Assembly: GCA_002314945.1 (NCBI GenBank)
Contig: DCHV01000079.1
Coordinates: forward strand, 1 to 32,125
Reading direction: 5' to 3'
DNA length: 32,125 nucleotides
Origin: Prevotellaceae bacterium UBA1743
GTDB taxonomy: Bacteria; Bacteroidota; Bacteroidia; Bacteroidales; Bacteroidaceae
In this document: positions 8,305 through 16,898 of the stretch, piece after piece
Layout of the letters: each line of letters starts with the position of its first letter
How positions within the stretch are numbered: the stretch's first letter is position 1
The notes under the pieces: generated by a model
What the model was told of the DNA's origin: nothing
Database searches by the model: none
The model's input: only the letters and a program-made list of their open reading frames with translations
Position numbers and translations under genes: made by a program

Positions 8305-9962
8305 GATTTCAATAATTGTTTTGCGTTTTCCAATGCTGCCTGTGTCACATTCGTTCCACTGAGCATGTGTGCTATTTCCATAATGCGTTCATCGTCATTC
8401 AATGGACGGATATGGCTGAGCGTTTGTGAATCGGTATCTTCCTTATACACGAGATAGTGCCAGTTTCCTTTCGAGGCGATTTGTGGTAAATGGGTAATGC
8501 AGATTATTTGGCGATTGTATTTACCCATTTCACACATCATTTGTGCCATACATTCCGCAATACGTCCACTGACTCCTGTGTCAATTTCATCAAAGATGAG
8601 TGTCGGGAGATGTACACAACTACTTGTAAGTGCTTTCAGGGATAACATGATGCGTGAAATCTCTCCGCCACTGGCAACTTGTGAAATCGGTTGGAGGGTG
8701 CCATTTTTATTGGCACTGAAAAGGAAGGTAATGCGATCCATGCCATCAGGATGGGGTATCTCTCTCGGTTCGATGGAGACACTGAATTGTGCATTAGGTA
8801 TTCCTAAAGGAATCAAACGTGTCACCATTTCTTGTTGGAGTATGGTAATTGCCTCAGTACGTCGTTTGGTGAGAAGTTTTGCATTTTTTTTCATCTCGCA
8901 CTCTCTCTCATTCACTTCTTTGGTTAACTGTGCGATGTATTCGTCGGAATTGGATATGTTTTGTGTCTTCTTTTCCAGATCTTGACGAATCTGAATCAAT
9001 TCTGCAGCATTCTGTACGTGGTGCTTCTGTTCGAGATTGTACAAGGCATCCAATCTTTCCTCTATTGCCTGAAGTCGTTGGGGGTTGACTTCCACAATGT
9101 CCATCTTGTCGCTGATTTCCGCAGCAATGTCTTTTATCTCGATGAATGAAGATTCAAGACGATTGCTCAGAGGAAGTACGTCGTTGTATATGCGACACAG
9201 GTTTTGCATTGTTTGGAGTATCCTTCTGAGTTGATGAATGACTCCGCTTTCGTCCTCGTGCATCCACTGGTCTGCTTGAAAAAGAGATGTTTTTATCTCT
9301 TCTGCATGTGACAGGGTGTTGGATTCTTCTTGCAAAGCCTCATCTTCCCCCACCTGAGGATTCAATGCCTGCAGTTGTTGTAGCTGAAATTGTATGAAGT
9401 CGAAATCTTCTTTGTCTTGGTCTGCCTCCTCTTGTGCCTCCTTCAATCTTCGGACAGCATCCTTCCATTGTTGATAGGATTGCAGGTAGGTTTCTTTCTC
9501 TTTCGCATTCCGTGAAAGAATATCCAGAACTTGCAGTTGGAAATCTTCATCTCCGAGGAGTAGATTCTGATGTTGTGAATGTACGTCTATAAGTCGTGAA
9601 CCTAATTGCTTGAGAAGAGTTAGATTGCAAGGTGTGTCATTGATGAACGCCCGGCTTTTCCCCGCCTCTGTCACTTCCCTGCGAATTATGCAATCGCTTT
9701 TGTCATATTCCAGTTCGTTCTCTATGAAAAAAGGCTCAAGATCGTATTCTGTCAGATCGAAAGTTGCTTCGACGACACATCTTTGCGCATTTTGTTGGAT
9801 GCATTTAGTATCTGTCCGCTGACCGAGAAGTAGGCCAATTGCACCAAGAAGGATGGATTTTCCTGCACCTGTTTCACCTGTGATAACAGAGAAACCAGAT
9901 TGCAAATCAAGATTCAACTCCTCGATTAACGCGTAATTGCGAATATATAGATGTTTCAGCAT
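8301..9962 (-). CDS. recN: DNA repair protein RecN
   Basis: 553 aa, normal family length. This SMC-like ATPase acts early in double-strand-break repair. The Walker A motif GETGAGKS is at residues 29-36, preceded by the LIRNYALIEE-type start. A long coiled-coil middle (about 150-370) separates the head halves. The C-terminal head carries the signature VASGGEISRIMLSLK and Walker B LIFDEIDTGVSG, then ICITHLPQIAS. The gene starts 10 bp after the stop of the PorD-like gene and overlaps the next gene by 4 bp. No SOS-type operator is visible upstream, so expression is probably with the operon. Confidence 0.97.
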   Translation of the reverse strand: MLKHLYIRNYALIEELNLDLQSGFSVITGETGAGKSILLGAIGLLLGQRTDTKCIQQNAQRCVVEATFDLTEYDLEPFFIENELEYDKSDCIIRREVTEAGKSRAFINDTPCNLTLLKQLGSRLIDVHSQHQNLLLGDEDFQLQVLDILSRNAKEKETYLQSYQQWKDAVRRLKEAQEEADQDKEDFDFIQFQLQQLQALNPQVGEDEALQEESNTLSHAEEIKTSLFQADQWMHEDESGVIHQLRRILQTMQNLCRIYNDVLPLSNRLESSFIEIKDIAAEISDKMDIVEVNPQRLQAIEERLDALYNLEQKHHVQNAAELIQIRQDLEKKTQNISNSDEYIAQLTKEVNERECEMKKNAKLLTKRRTEAITILQQEMVTRLIPLGIPNAQFSVSIEPREIPHPDGMDRITFLFSANKNGTLQPISQVASGGEISRIMLSLKALTSSCVHLPTLIFDEIDTGVSGRIAECMAQMMCEMGKYNRQIICITHLPQIASKGNWHYLVYKEDTDSQTLSHIRPLNDDERIMEIAHMLSGTNVTQAALENAKQLLKS

Positions 9963-9972
9963 GGATAATCAA

Positions 9973-10878
9973 TTATTTGTTGATTTTTTCCCATTCGCTT
10001 TTCTTGGAGGTGTCGGTAGCTATCAATATCTCAAGAACTCGTTTTTTCTCTTCCTGCGTTCCTTTTCCCTTGTACAGATTGATGAGTTCCTCCCTTTTAT
10101 ATTCGGAAAATAACTGGGGTAAACTTGTCATGTTCTTCGCAGTACGTGCCTTATATAGGAGTTCCAATGATTCACTGATGTTTTGACGTGCTGTTTCTGG
10201 ATCGTCTGCCATCAGATCCAATCCTTTGCGATGATAATCGTATTGTAGTTGGCGGTAGCATTCCATGGAACCATCCAAATAGTCGTTCAATATACCAAAA
10301 CGATTTTTATTGTCATCGAATGCCTTCCATCCTGGGTAGTCGAGATTTTGGCCAGCTGTCACGATGTCTTCGGCCACCTGCAGATATTCAGTTCCACCCA
10401 TGGGCGTCATAGTGTCAAGGTCGAATCCGATAATCAGGTATGCGTAGTATGCCATCAATGCAACCAATTGATTGTCTATCTGCTCTGGTCTATACTCAAG
10501 CTGATCATGTTCCTGGAATTCGAAATTGAACTTGGGATCTTTGATGGAATAAGCGGTTGTCTGGTAATTGGAGTTGAAAACAGGACGAAAACTGCTTAAA
10601 AGAAGTGTGCATGTAAATGAATTGTCCGTTTCGCTATACGTATTCACCGTGAGATTGAAATTGCAGCGAATCTTCTCGTTATTTTTAAATTTGAGTTCAG
10701 TCCAACTGTGATTGTTGAGAAAACTGGTCATTTTTTTCTCTAATGCTTCAAATACATCGCCCTTTGTATTGGATACCTGCGAACGATTGATGGATATTTT
10801 TGCATCTAATTCTTGTGCATTTGCTACTCCGAATAAAGTCAACAATGCGAAGAGAAGAAAGATTGAACGTATGTTCAT
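9973..10878 (-). CDS. DUF4835 / PorD-like exported protein
   Basis: 301 aa, with a signal peptide (about residues 1-21, ending ANA before Gln-Glu). The sequence begins ELDAKISINRSQV and contains FNSNYQTT, FEFQEHDQLEY, QLVALMAYYAYLIIGFD and GRMECY-like segments characteristic of DUF4835, a Bacteroidetes family found beside coaBC and recN. Related proteins are named PorD in the type IX secretion context; that role is family knowledge I recall, not something shown here, and no other T9SS gene lies in the window. It overlaps coaBC by 4 bp. Location is inferred as periplasmic or outer-membrane-associated. Confidence 0.85.
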   Translation of the reverse strand: MNIRSIFLLFALLTLFGVANAQELDAKISINRSQVSNTKGDVFEALEKKMTSFLNNHSWTELKFKNNEKIRCNFNLTVNTYSETDNSFTCTLLLSSFRPVFNSNYQTTAYSIKDPKFNFEFQEHDQLEYRPEQIDNQLVALMAYYAYLIIGFDLDTMTPMGGTEYLQVAEDIVTAGQNLDYPGWKAFDDNKNRFGILNDYLDGSMECYRQLQYDYHRKGLDLMADDPETARQNISESLELLYKARTAKNMTSLPQLFSEYKREELINLYKGKGTQEEKKRVLEILIATDTSKKSEWEKINK

Positions 10879-12071
10879 TGCATAATTTCGACTAATTGAT
10901 TGATAATATCTTTTGCGACCAATTTCTTGTCTTTCAATTCGTATTGTGTCTCACCATTGGCACTGATAATACAAATACGATTCGTGTCATATCGGAAGCC
11001 AGCACCGGAATCTTTCATGCTATTGAGTACAATGAAATTCAAGTTTTTCCGCTTGAGCTTTTCACGTGCATGATTTTTCTCGTCATTGGTCTCCAATGCA
11101 AAACCAACAAGGTATTGGCCAGGTTGTTTTATTTCACCGAGTGACTTTGCGATATCTTTGGTCGGATTGAGGTGCAAGACCAGATTATTGCCTTCGCGCT
11201 TGATTTTTTCGTTTGCAACCTGCTCGGGAGTGAAATCAGCTACCGCAGCACATAGAATGGCGACATTACAGAGTGGGAATACTTCCATGGATGCTTCGTA
11301 CATCTCATTTGCACTCTCTACATCGATACGATGAATGCGCGGATGTTGGATATGCAGATCTACGGGTCCGCAGACAAGCACAACCTCAGCTCCACGTTCG
11401 GCACATTCCATGGCTAAGGCAAATCCCATCTTTCCACTGCTGTGATTACCTATGAATCGAACGGGATCTATTTTTTCATGAGTGGGGCCTGCTGTAATGA
11501 GAACGCGAAGTCCATTCATATCTTCGTGTGCTGAGAGAAAGGATTCAACGATTGAAGCTATTTTTCCCGGTTCTTCCATACGTCCTTTCCCTTCGAGGCT
11601 GCTTGCCAAAAATCCAGTTGCCGGTTCGATAATGTGGTTGCCGTACGATGACAACAACTCTAAATTCTTTTGTGTAGTAGGGTGAGCATACATGTCAAGG
11701 TCCATTGCAGGTGCAATGAACACAGGAGCTTTCATGCTCAGATAAGTGGTAATAAGCATATTGTCGGCAATTCCGTGTGCCATCTTGCCAATCGAACTGG
11801 CTGTGGCTGGAGCAATTACCATCGCGTCTGCCCATAGACCCAAATCCACATGTGAATGCCATGTGCCGTCACGTTGACTGAAAAAATCGCTGATGACAGG
11901 CTTCCTTGTCAACGCACTCAATGTGATAGGTGTGATGAATTCTTTTCCAGCAGGCGTGATGACAACTTGAACCTCTGCTCCTTTCTTGATGAAATCACGA
12001 ATCAGCAGACATGATTTATAAGCAGCGATACTACCTGTGATGCCGACTACTATTTTTTTATCGGTGAGCAT
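10875..12071 (-). CDS. coaBC: Bifunctional phosphopantothenoylcysteine synthetase/decarboxylase CoaBC
   Basis: 398 aa, full length. It joins cysteine to 4'-phosphopantothenate (CoaB) and decarboxylates the product (CoaC), two steps of coenzyme A synthesis. The N-terminal flavoprotein half has GITGSIAAYK, a catalytic-His segment HSHVDLG, PAMDLDMYAHP and the clamp SSLEGKGRMEEP. The C-terminal half has AGPTHEKIDPVRFIGNHSSG and the lysine-rich KLKRKNLNFIVLN. In PAMDLDMY an Asp stands where many species have Asn; I recall this as common in Bacteroidales. Its start overlaps the exonuclease gene by 14 bp and its end overlaps the PorD-like gene by 4 bp. Confidence 0.97.
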   Translation of the reverse strand: MLTDKKIVVGITGSIAAYKSCLLIRDFIKKGAEVQVVITPAGKEFITPITLSALTRKPVISDFFSQRDGTWHSHVDLGLWADAMVIAPATASSIGKMAHGIADNMLITTYLSMKAPVFIAPAMDLDMYAHPTTQKNLELLSSYGNHIIEPATGFLASSLEGKGRMEEPGKIASIVESFLSAHEDMNGLRVLITAGPTHEKIDPVRFIGNHSSGKMGFALAMECAERGAEVVLVCGPVDLHIQHPRIHRIDVESANEMYEASMEVFPLCNVAILCAAVADFTPEQVANEKIKREGNNLVLHLNPTKDIAKSLGEIKQPGQYLVGFALETNDEKNHAREKLKRKNLNFIVLNSMKDSGAGFRYDTNRICIISANGETQYELKDKKLVAKDIINQLVEIMQ

Positions 12072-12828
12072 ATTTCAACTTTAACTGTGTGAATACTTGT
12101 TTTGTATTCATTGTGAAATCTCCTTGCATTATCCAACTGTAATATCCAGGATCCTTGGAAAGTACATCTTTCAGTTTCTGTCCTTTGTATTTTCCAAAAT
12201 TGACTATTTCAGAGCCTTCCTCGTCATATATCAATCGTCCTGCAAAATCCACATTTCTATTCATTAGGGAAAAGTCTGCAAGAAAGGTCATGTCATTCTG
12301 TAGAATGTTGGGATACTTGTCAAGTTGTGCTTCGAGAACTTCTAATGTAGCTTCTGTATCTGCCAATGCGCTATGTGCATTCTCCAAGTCTTTTCCACAA
12401 TAGTATTTATAGGCGGCTATGAGGGTGCGTCTCTCCAATTTGTGATAAATGTTCTGGACATCTACCATCCGACATTCATGAAGGTCGAGATTTTTTCCGA
12501 CTCTCATGAATTCTTCTACCAACAAAGGTATGTCGAATTTGTTGCTGTTGAATCCAGCTAAATCACATCCTGCGAAAACCTGAAGCAGGTGATCTGCCAC
12601 CATGGAAAAAGTGGGGCAATCCTTGACATCCTCATCGTAAATCCCGTTTATTTGACTTGCATTTTCGGGAATATGCATGTTTGGATTGATGCGCATACTT
12701 TCGGAAGATTTGTTTCCATTGGGCTCTATCCGAATATAACATAACTCAATAATACGGTCTTTGCTGATATCAACACCCGTGGTCTCCAAATCGAAAAACA
12801 CTATAGGTTTTTCCAATTTCAATTTCAT
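12058..12828 (-). CDS. DEDDh 3'-5' exonuclease, DNA polymerase III epsilon-like / ExoX-like
   Basis: 256 aa. The exonuclease domain shows the acidic pair FFDLETTG (Asp13, Glu15), AGFNSNKFDIPLL with the third Asp, and HSALADTEAT with the His and fourth Asp, so the active site is complete. The C-terminal block FGKYKGQKLKDVL...YYSWIMQGDF resembles the small domain found at the end of ExoX-like nucleases. It may proofread for DNA polymerase III or act in repair. Placement 22 bp after dnaN supports work with the sliding clamp. I leave the symbol blank because dnaQ versus an ExoX-like role cannot be decided. Confidence 0.9.
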   Translation of the reverse strand: MKLKLEKPIVFFDLETTGVDISKDRIIELCYIRIEPNGNKSSESMRINPNMHIPENASQINGIYDEDVKDCPTFSMVADHLLQVFAGCDLAGFNSNKFDIPLLVEEFMRVGKNLDLHECRMVDVQNIYHKLERRTLIAAYKYYCGKDLENAHSALADTEATLEVLEAQLDKYPNILQNDMTFLADFSLMNRNVDFAGRLIYDEEGSEIVNFGKYKGQKLKDVLSKDPGYYSWIMQGDFTMNTKQVFTQLKLKYAHR

Positions 12829-12850
12829 GTCTGTAGATATATCGGATGGT

Positions 12851-13981
12851 TTAGTATTCGCCTACTCTCATAGGCATGAGCAGCATCAGTAGTTCTTCGT
12901 CTGATTTCTCGTCGATTTGACGGATGATTCCAGGACGGCTCGGATCACCCAATTCGAGCAATACGTTTTCTGATTCGATAATGTTGATGATTTCCAAAAA
13001 TAGTTGTGCACTGAACCCTATATGAGCGGGTGTGTTGTTGTATTCGCATGACAAGTATTCTTCCGCACTTGTGGACATTTCATTGTCACATCCACTAATG
13101 CGTACAGTATTGTTGTTGAGCTCAAGTTTTATAAGTCCGCTACTTTGGTTGCAAAATACCTGAACTCGTTTTACTGCACTGACTAATGATTGCCTGTCAA
13201 TAATGGCGGTATAGGGATTGTCTTTGGGAACTACCGCATTGTAGTTGGGATATCTTCCTTCAATCAGACTGAAATAAAGTGTTATGTCTTCGGTCTGTAC
13301 ACAACCTCTTTTGGGGTCGAAGTAGATGGTTGCATCACCATCGTCTTTGGACAAAACAGCCTTGATGATGGAAGCTACTTTTTTGGGTAGTATCAGTGAT
13401 GTGGTGAGATCAGATTGATTTTTGTTGATTGTCGTATATCGAACCAATTTGCGTCCGTCTGTACTGGCATAAATTATGTTCTCTGGTCTTACGTCAAAAT
13501 AAATTCCGTTCATGACTTTTCTGACCTCGTCATTTGCTGTTGCAAACAAGCAATATGTGATGCTATCAATGAGGGTCTCGCATGGCACAATGATTTTTTG
13601 ACTGTTTTCATCTGTCGTCATTGGCATAGGATAGGGTGCCGCGTCTTGAGCAATCAAATTGAAATGTCCACTGCTATGATCACCTTTGAGACTGTATGTG
13701 TCGGCATTGAACGAAAACATGAGCGGCTGTTCCGGTAGTTCCTTGATGGAATCAATGATGGTCTTTGCTGTAATGCAGAATACGGCGTTGTCGGAAGCTG
13801 AAATGGTAGGTAGGGTAGTGATAAGATATTTTTCGCTATCACTTGCTGTAATTGTCAGAATTCCATCTTGAATATTGAAAAGAAAACAATCTAAAATAGG
13901 GATGGAATTTTTGTTAGCAAGCACTTTGGAAGCTGATGAAAGGCGATTGTAGAGAGCCGTTGATGATACTTTGAAATCCAT
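12851..13981 (-). CDS. dnaN: DNA polymerase III sliding clamp, beta subunit
   Basis: 376 aa, normal for beta clamps. It forms the ring that tethers replicative polymerase to DNA. The N-terminus (MDFKVSSTALYNRLSSASKVL) and the segment ATNDEVRKVMNGIYFD match the family, as does the C-terminal end LLMLLMPMRV. Three similar domains of about 120 residues each are expected. It is the first gene of an eight-gene minus-strand run and has its own well-matched promoter 26 bp upstream. dnaN is not next to dnaA here, which is normal in Bacteroidetes. Confidence 0.97.
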   Translation of the reverse strand: MDFKVSSTALYNRLSSASKVLANKNSIPILDCFLFNIQDGILTITASDSEKYLITTLPTISASDNAVFCITAKTIIDSIKELPEQPLMFSFNADTYSLKGDHSSGHFNLIAQDAAPYPMPMTTDENSQKIIVPCETLIDSITYCLFATANDEVRKVMNGIYFDVRPENIIYASTDGRKLVRYTTINKNQSDLTTSLILPKKVASIIKAVLSKDDGDATIYFDPKRGCVQTEDITLYFSLIEGRYPNYNAVVPKDNPYTAIIDRQSLVSAVKRVQVFCNQSSGLIKLELNNNTVRISGCDNEMSTSAEEYLSCEYNNTPAHIGFSAQLFLEIINIIESENVLLELGDPSRPGIIRQIDEKSDEELLMLLMPMRVGEY

Positions 13982-14007
13982 ATTACAAATAATTTATATT
14001 TTTGGAG

Positions 14008-14038
14008 CAAATTTACGTATTTTATATGACTTGACAAA
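14008..14038 (-). promoter_or_regulatory. Promoter of dnaN and the downstream operon
   Basis: On the minus strand TTTG (14038-14035), a 19-bp spacer and TAAATTTG (14015-14008) fit the Bacteroidetes sigma-70 consensus exactly. It lies 26 bp before the dnaN ATG. No other promoter of this quality was seen among the eight genes that follow. Confidence 0.85.
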
Positions 14039-14054
14039 AAACTTCTCTTATTTT

Positions 14055-14084
14055 CTTGTGGTTCATGTTTTTTTCTTACCTTTG
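14055..14084 (+). promoter_or_regulatory. Promoter of the DUF3127 gene
   Basis: TACCTTTG at 14077-14084 matches the -7 consensus, 30 bp before the ATG. The -33 element is weaker (CTTG at 14055-14058, 18-bp spacer). It is back-to-back with the dnaN promoter. Confidence 0.7.
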
Positions 14085-14114
14085 CATTGATATTCATATT
14101 TTGAGATAAATAAC

Positions 14115-14516
14115 ATGGAAATAACAGGAAAAATTATTTTGGCATTACCTGAAAGAGGCGGTGTTGCACAACGTACTGGAAATGAATGGAAGGTAAGACC
14201 CTATGTATTGGAGACACTTGAACAATATCCTAAGAAAATGGTTTTCGAGGTGTTTGGTGTTGACCGCATTGCTCAATTCAATATTCAAGTGGGTGAGACT
14301 CTTACCGTTTCATTTGATATTGATGCGCACGAATATCAGGATCGTTGGTTTAATAGCATTCGTGCATGGAAAGTGGATCGCAATACGGCGGAAGCAAACG
14401 CTCCAGTTCAGCCATCCATGGCAGATAACTCTTCCATCAATCCTGCAGCACAGTTCTCCTCGGTACCCGAAGCTCCTTTCTCTTCAGCATCGGGAACGGA
14501 TGAATTGCCTTTCTAA
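14115..14516 (+). CDS. DUF3127 protein with an SSB-like C-terminal tail
   Basis: 133 aa. Residues 1-95 match DUF3127, a Bacteroidetes family with a predicted OB-fold (MEITGKIILALPERGG, EWKVRPYVLET, FNIQVGETLTVSFDIDAHEY, then WFNSIRAWKV). Residues 96-128 are a low-complexity linker rich in Ser, Ala, Pro and Gln. The protein ends DELPF, closely resembling the acidic-Pro-Phe tip of bacterial SSB proteins, which binds SSB partner proteins. I infer single-stranded DNA binding, perhaps in replication or repair, and the divergent position from dnaN fits. The family has no firmly assigned function that I know of. Confidence 0.85.
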   Translation: MEITGKIILALPERGGVAQRTGNEWKVRPYVLETLEQYPKKMVFEVFGVDRIAQFNIQVGETLTVSFDIDAHEYQDRWFNSIRAWKVDRNTAEANAPVQPSMADNSSINPAAQFSSVPEAPFSSASGTDELPF

Positions 14517-14517
14517 G

Positions 14518-15291
14518 TCAAAAACTTGTGTGAAATCGGACAATATCCAGCATTTGTTGGATATTGTCTTTGTTATTGGCTGCTATCACACCACTTCCTT
14601 GTGTAAGTGGTACATTGTTCCCCTGTAAGTCGGTTATTTCTCCGCCTGCTTCAGTTAGGATGAGAGATGCGGCTGCATAATCCCAAGGCGAGAGTTGGTA
14701 TTCGAAATACAATTCGCATCGCCCCATTGCCAGATAACACAACTCGGGAGCACATGCGCCAAATCGACGTATGTCATTGCATTTTTGGAATGCGTCAAGG
14801 ATGATGTCTGAACACTTTTTTGCATGTTCTTTGTGATAAACAGATAAGGCTGTACACAAAATGGCATTTTGAAATGGACGATCCGATACATGTATTGGTG
14901 TTTCATTCAGAAATGCTCCTTTTCCTTTTTCTGCCCAAAACAACTCGTCTGCAAACGGTATGAATACTACACCGAGTACCATTTCTTTCCAATGCTTAAG
15001 ACCGACGCAAATGGCACATTCTGCAATTCCTCTGCTATAATTGGCGGTCCCATCTATGGGATCTATTATCCAGGTATATTCGTGCGCATCCTCTATGAAA
15101 TCTTTTTCTTCGCATATAAAACCGCAATTTGGAAGAAGAGCGGAAAGTCGGTCACACAAAAAATTCTGAACGGCTAAATCAGAAGATGTAACAATATTGG
15201 AATAACCTTCCTTTTGAGTAATAGAGAAAGAGGCAACCTCCATATATTGGGCTGCCTCTTTTACTATTTGTATGACGGATCGAGTGAACAT
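14518..15291 (-). CDS. Inositol monophosphatase family protein
   Basis: 257 aa. The metal-binding motifs are present: CEEKD (Glu61-Glu62), DPIDGTANY (from Asp77) and SPWDYAAASLILTEAGG near the C-terminus. Members dephosphorylate inositol-1-phosphate or 3'-phosphoadenosine-5'-phosphate (CysQ); which one is not evident from sequence. It starts 2 bp after the stop of the TlpA-like gene, so the two are probably co-transcribed. The stop codon lies 1 bp from the stop of the convergent DUF3127 gene. Confidence 0.92.
   Translation of the reverse strand: MFTRSVIQIVKEAAQYMEVASFSITQKEGYSNIVTSSDLAVQNFLCDRLSALLPNCGFICEEKDFIEDAHEYTWIIDPIDGTANYSRGIAECAICVGLKHWKEMVLGVVFIPFADELFWAEKGKGAFLNETPIHVSDRPFQNAILCTALSVYHKEHAKKCSDIILDAFQKCNDIRRFGACAPELCYLAMGRCELYFEYQLSPWDYAAASLILTEAGGEITDLQGNNVPLTQGSGVIAANNKDNIQQMLDIVRFHTSF
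14539..14574 (+). terminator. Terminator of the DUF3127 gene, inside the convergent gene
   Basis: A perfect 11-bp stem (GACAATATCCA / TGGATATTGTC, 8-nt loop) is followed by TTTGTT on the plus strand. It lies wholly within the last codons of the convergent inositol-monophosphatase gene. The T tract is interrupted, so efficiency may be moderate. Confidence 0.72.
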
Positions 15292-15293
15292 CT

Positions 15294-15845
15294 CTATAAT
15301 CCTAAATATGATTTGACTTTCTCCTCCAGTTCGGTTCCTCTCAATCCAATAGCTTGGATGATTCCATCTTGAGAGATTAGGAATGTACAGGGGATGGATT
15401 GTACATCATACTTTTCCATCATTTGATTTTCCCACCCATTCAATTCACTCAGTTGTGGCCATTGCATATCTTGTTTCTGAACAGCAGACATCCATGCATC
15501 TTGTTCCTTGTCGAAGGATATACCTACTATTTCAAGGCCATTGGAATGATATTTCTTATAAATCTGTACTAAGTTCGGCATTTCAGCCATGCAAGGGCCA
15601 CACCAACTTGCCCAGCAATCCACAATCGTAAGTTTGTTGGATGAAACATATTCGCTTAGACTGACCTCAGTCCCATTCATTGCTGGAAATTTCAGATCTA
15701 AATAGAGTGAGCCTTCTTTTGGCTTGAATGGTTCCACCTGAGTCGTGTCTTTTTGGGGCTCACTTTCTGCTGGGCTTTTTGCAGGTTGTGACGTGCAACT
15801 TCCCCATAAGATAGTAATCAAAAAGAAATACTTAAATGTTCGCAT
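15294..15845 (-). CDS. TlpA/ResA-like thioredoxin-fold lipoprotein
   Basis: 183 aa. The N-terminus is a lipoprotein signal with lipobox WGSC and acylated Cys17. A Pro/Glu-rich linker (18-45) leads to a thioredoxin fold with WCGPC at residues 81-85, TIVDCWASWC context, and the cis-proline region QSIPCTFLI. I infer a periplasmic or membrane-anchored disulfide reductase. The stop is 2 bp before the next gene. I found no strong TAnnTTTG box immediately upstream, only the one-mismatch TAACCTTG at 15858-15851. Confidence 0.9.
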   Translation of the reverse strand: MRTFKYFFLITILWGSCTSQPAKSPAESEPQKDTTQVEPFKPKEGSLYLDLKFPAMNGTEVSLSEYVSSNKLTIVDCWASWCGPCMAEMPNLVQIYKKYHSNGLEIVGISFDKEQDAWMSAVQKQDMQWPQLSELNGWENQMMEKYDVQSIPCTFLISQDGIIQAIGLRGTELEEKVKSYLGL

Positions 15846-15918
15846 ACTATCAAGGTTATTATCAAAGTTTTAATATCCTGTTGTGAAAGTCCTGATTTGG
15901 AGATTTCAATGCCAAAAA

Positions 15919-16860
15919 CTATATGATATATTGGTCGCTAATTGAACTATTGCTTTCAACTCGGCGAATTGTTTCTGCAATCAGATTGGCTACCGAAAGT
16001 TGTTTTACTTTCTTGCATTTATTGTTGTAGGGAATACTATCGGTGCATACGAGTTCCACCAAAGCACTGTTTTCCACACGCTCGTTTGCAGGACCGCTCA
16101 TCAAACAATGGCTTGCAATGGCTCGCACGCTACGTGCTCCGTTTTCCTTCATCAGATTGGCTGCCTTGGTTATTGTTCCAGCTGTATCCACCATGTCATC
16201 CACCAGAATTACGTTGGCGTCTGTTACATCACCTACAATCTGCATGCTTTCTACCACATTGGCTTGCTTTCGAGTCTTGTTGCATAGTACCAATGGACAA
16301 TTTAAGTATTTTGCATAGCCGCTTGCACGCTTGCTGCCACCTACATCAGGAGTTGCAATAACCATATTTTCGAGATTCAGGCTTTGCAGATAAGGAATCA
16401 ATACACAATTTGCATAGAGGTGATCTACGGGTACGTTGAAGAAGCCTTGTTCCTGGTCTGCATGTAAATCCATAGTGATGAGTCTGTCAATTCCTGCTAC
16501 ACTTAGCATATCGGCAACAAGTTTTGCTGCAATACTGACACGTGGCTTGCTTTTTCTATCTTGTCTGGCCCAACCGAAATAGGGTATAACTGCATTTACA
16601 GACTTTGCAGATGCACGTTTGGCCGCATCTATCATCAGCAGCAATTCCATCATGTTGTCTGCATTAGGGAATGTGCTTTGTACCAAAAAAACGTCTTTTC
16701 CACGGATGGACTCTTCGAAGCATATTTCGAATTCTCCATCAGAAAAACGAGTGACTGACATTTTGCCGAGTTCGCACTCTAAACTTTGACATATTTTCTC
16801 AGCAAGGTAATGTGTAGCTGTTCCTGAGAATACTAAAAAGTCTTTTTTTTCAGATTCCAT
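15919..16860 (-). CDS. prs: Ribose-phosphate pyrophosphokinase (PRPP synthetase)
   Basis: 313 aa, class I length. It converts ribose-5-phosphate and ATP to PRPP for nucleotide, histidine, tryptophan and NAD synthesis. Conserved blocks are all visible: the FSDGEFEI start, PYFGWARQDRK, MDLHADQEQGFF, and the PRPP loop VDDMVDTAGTI. The gene starts 38 bp after the ThiE-like stop, and no separate strong promoter is visible between them, so co-transcription is likely. Confidence 0.97.
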   Translation of the reverse strand: MESEKKDFLVFSGTATHYLAEKICQSLECELGKMSVTRFSDGEFEICFEESIRGKDVFLVQSTFPNADNMMELLLMIDAAKRASAKSVNAVIPYFGWARQDRKSKPRVSIAAKLVADMLSVAGIDRLITMDLHADQEQGFFNVPVDHLYANCVLIPYLQSLNLENMVIATPDVGGSKRASGYAKYLNCPLVLCNKTRKQANVVESMQIVGDVTDANVILVDDMVDTAGTITKAANLMKENGARSVRAIASHCLMSGPANERVENSALVELVCTDSIPYNNKCKKVKQLSVANLIAETIRRVESNSSISDQYII

Positions 16861-16898
16861 GATCTTAATTGGATTTTATGTTATTGGAGATACTTGTA

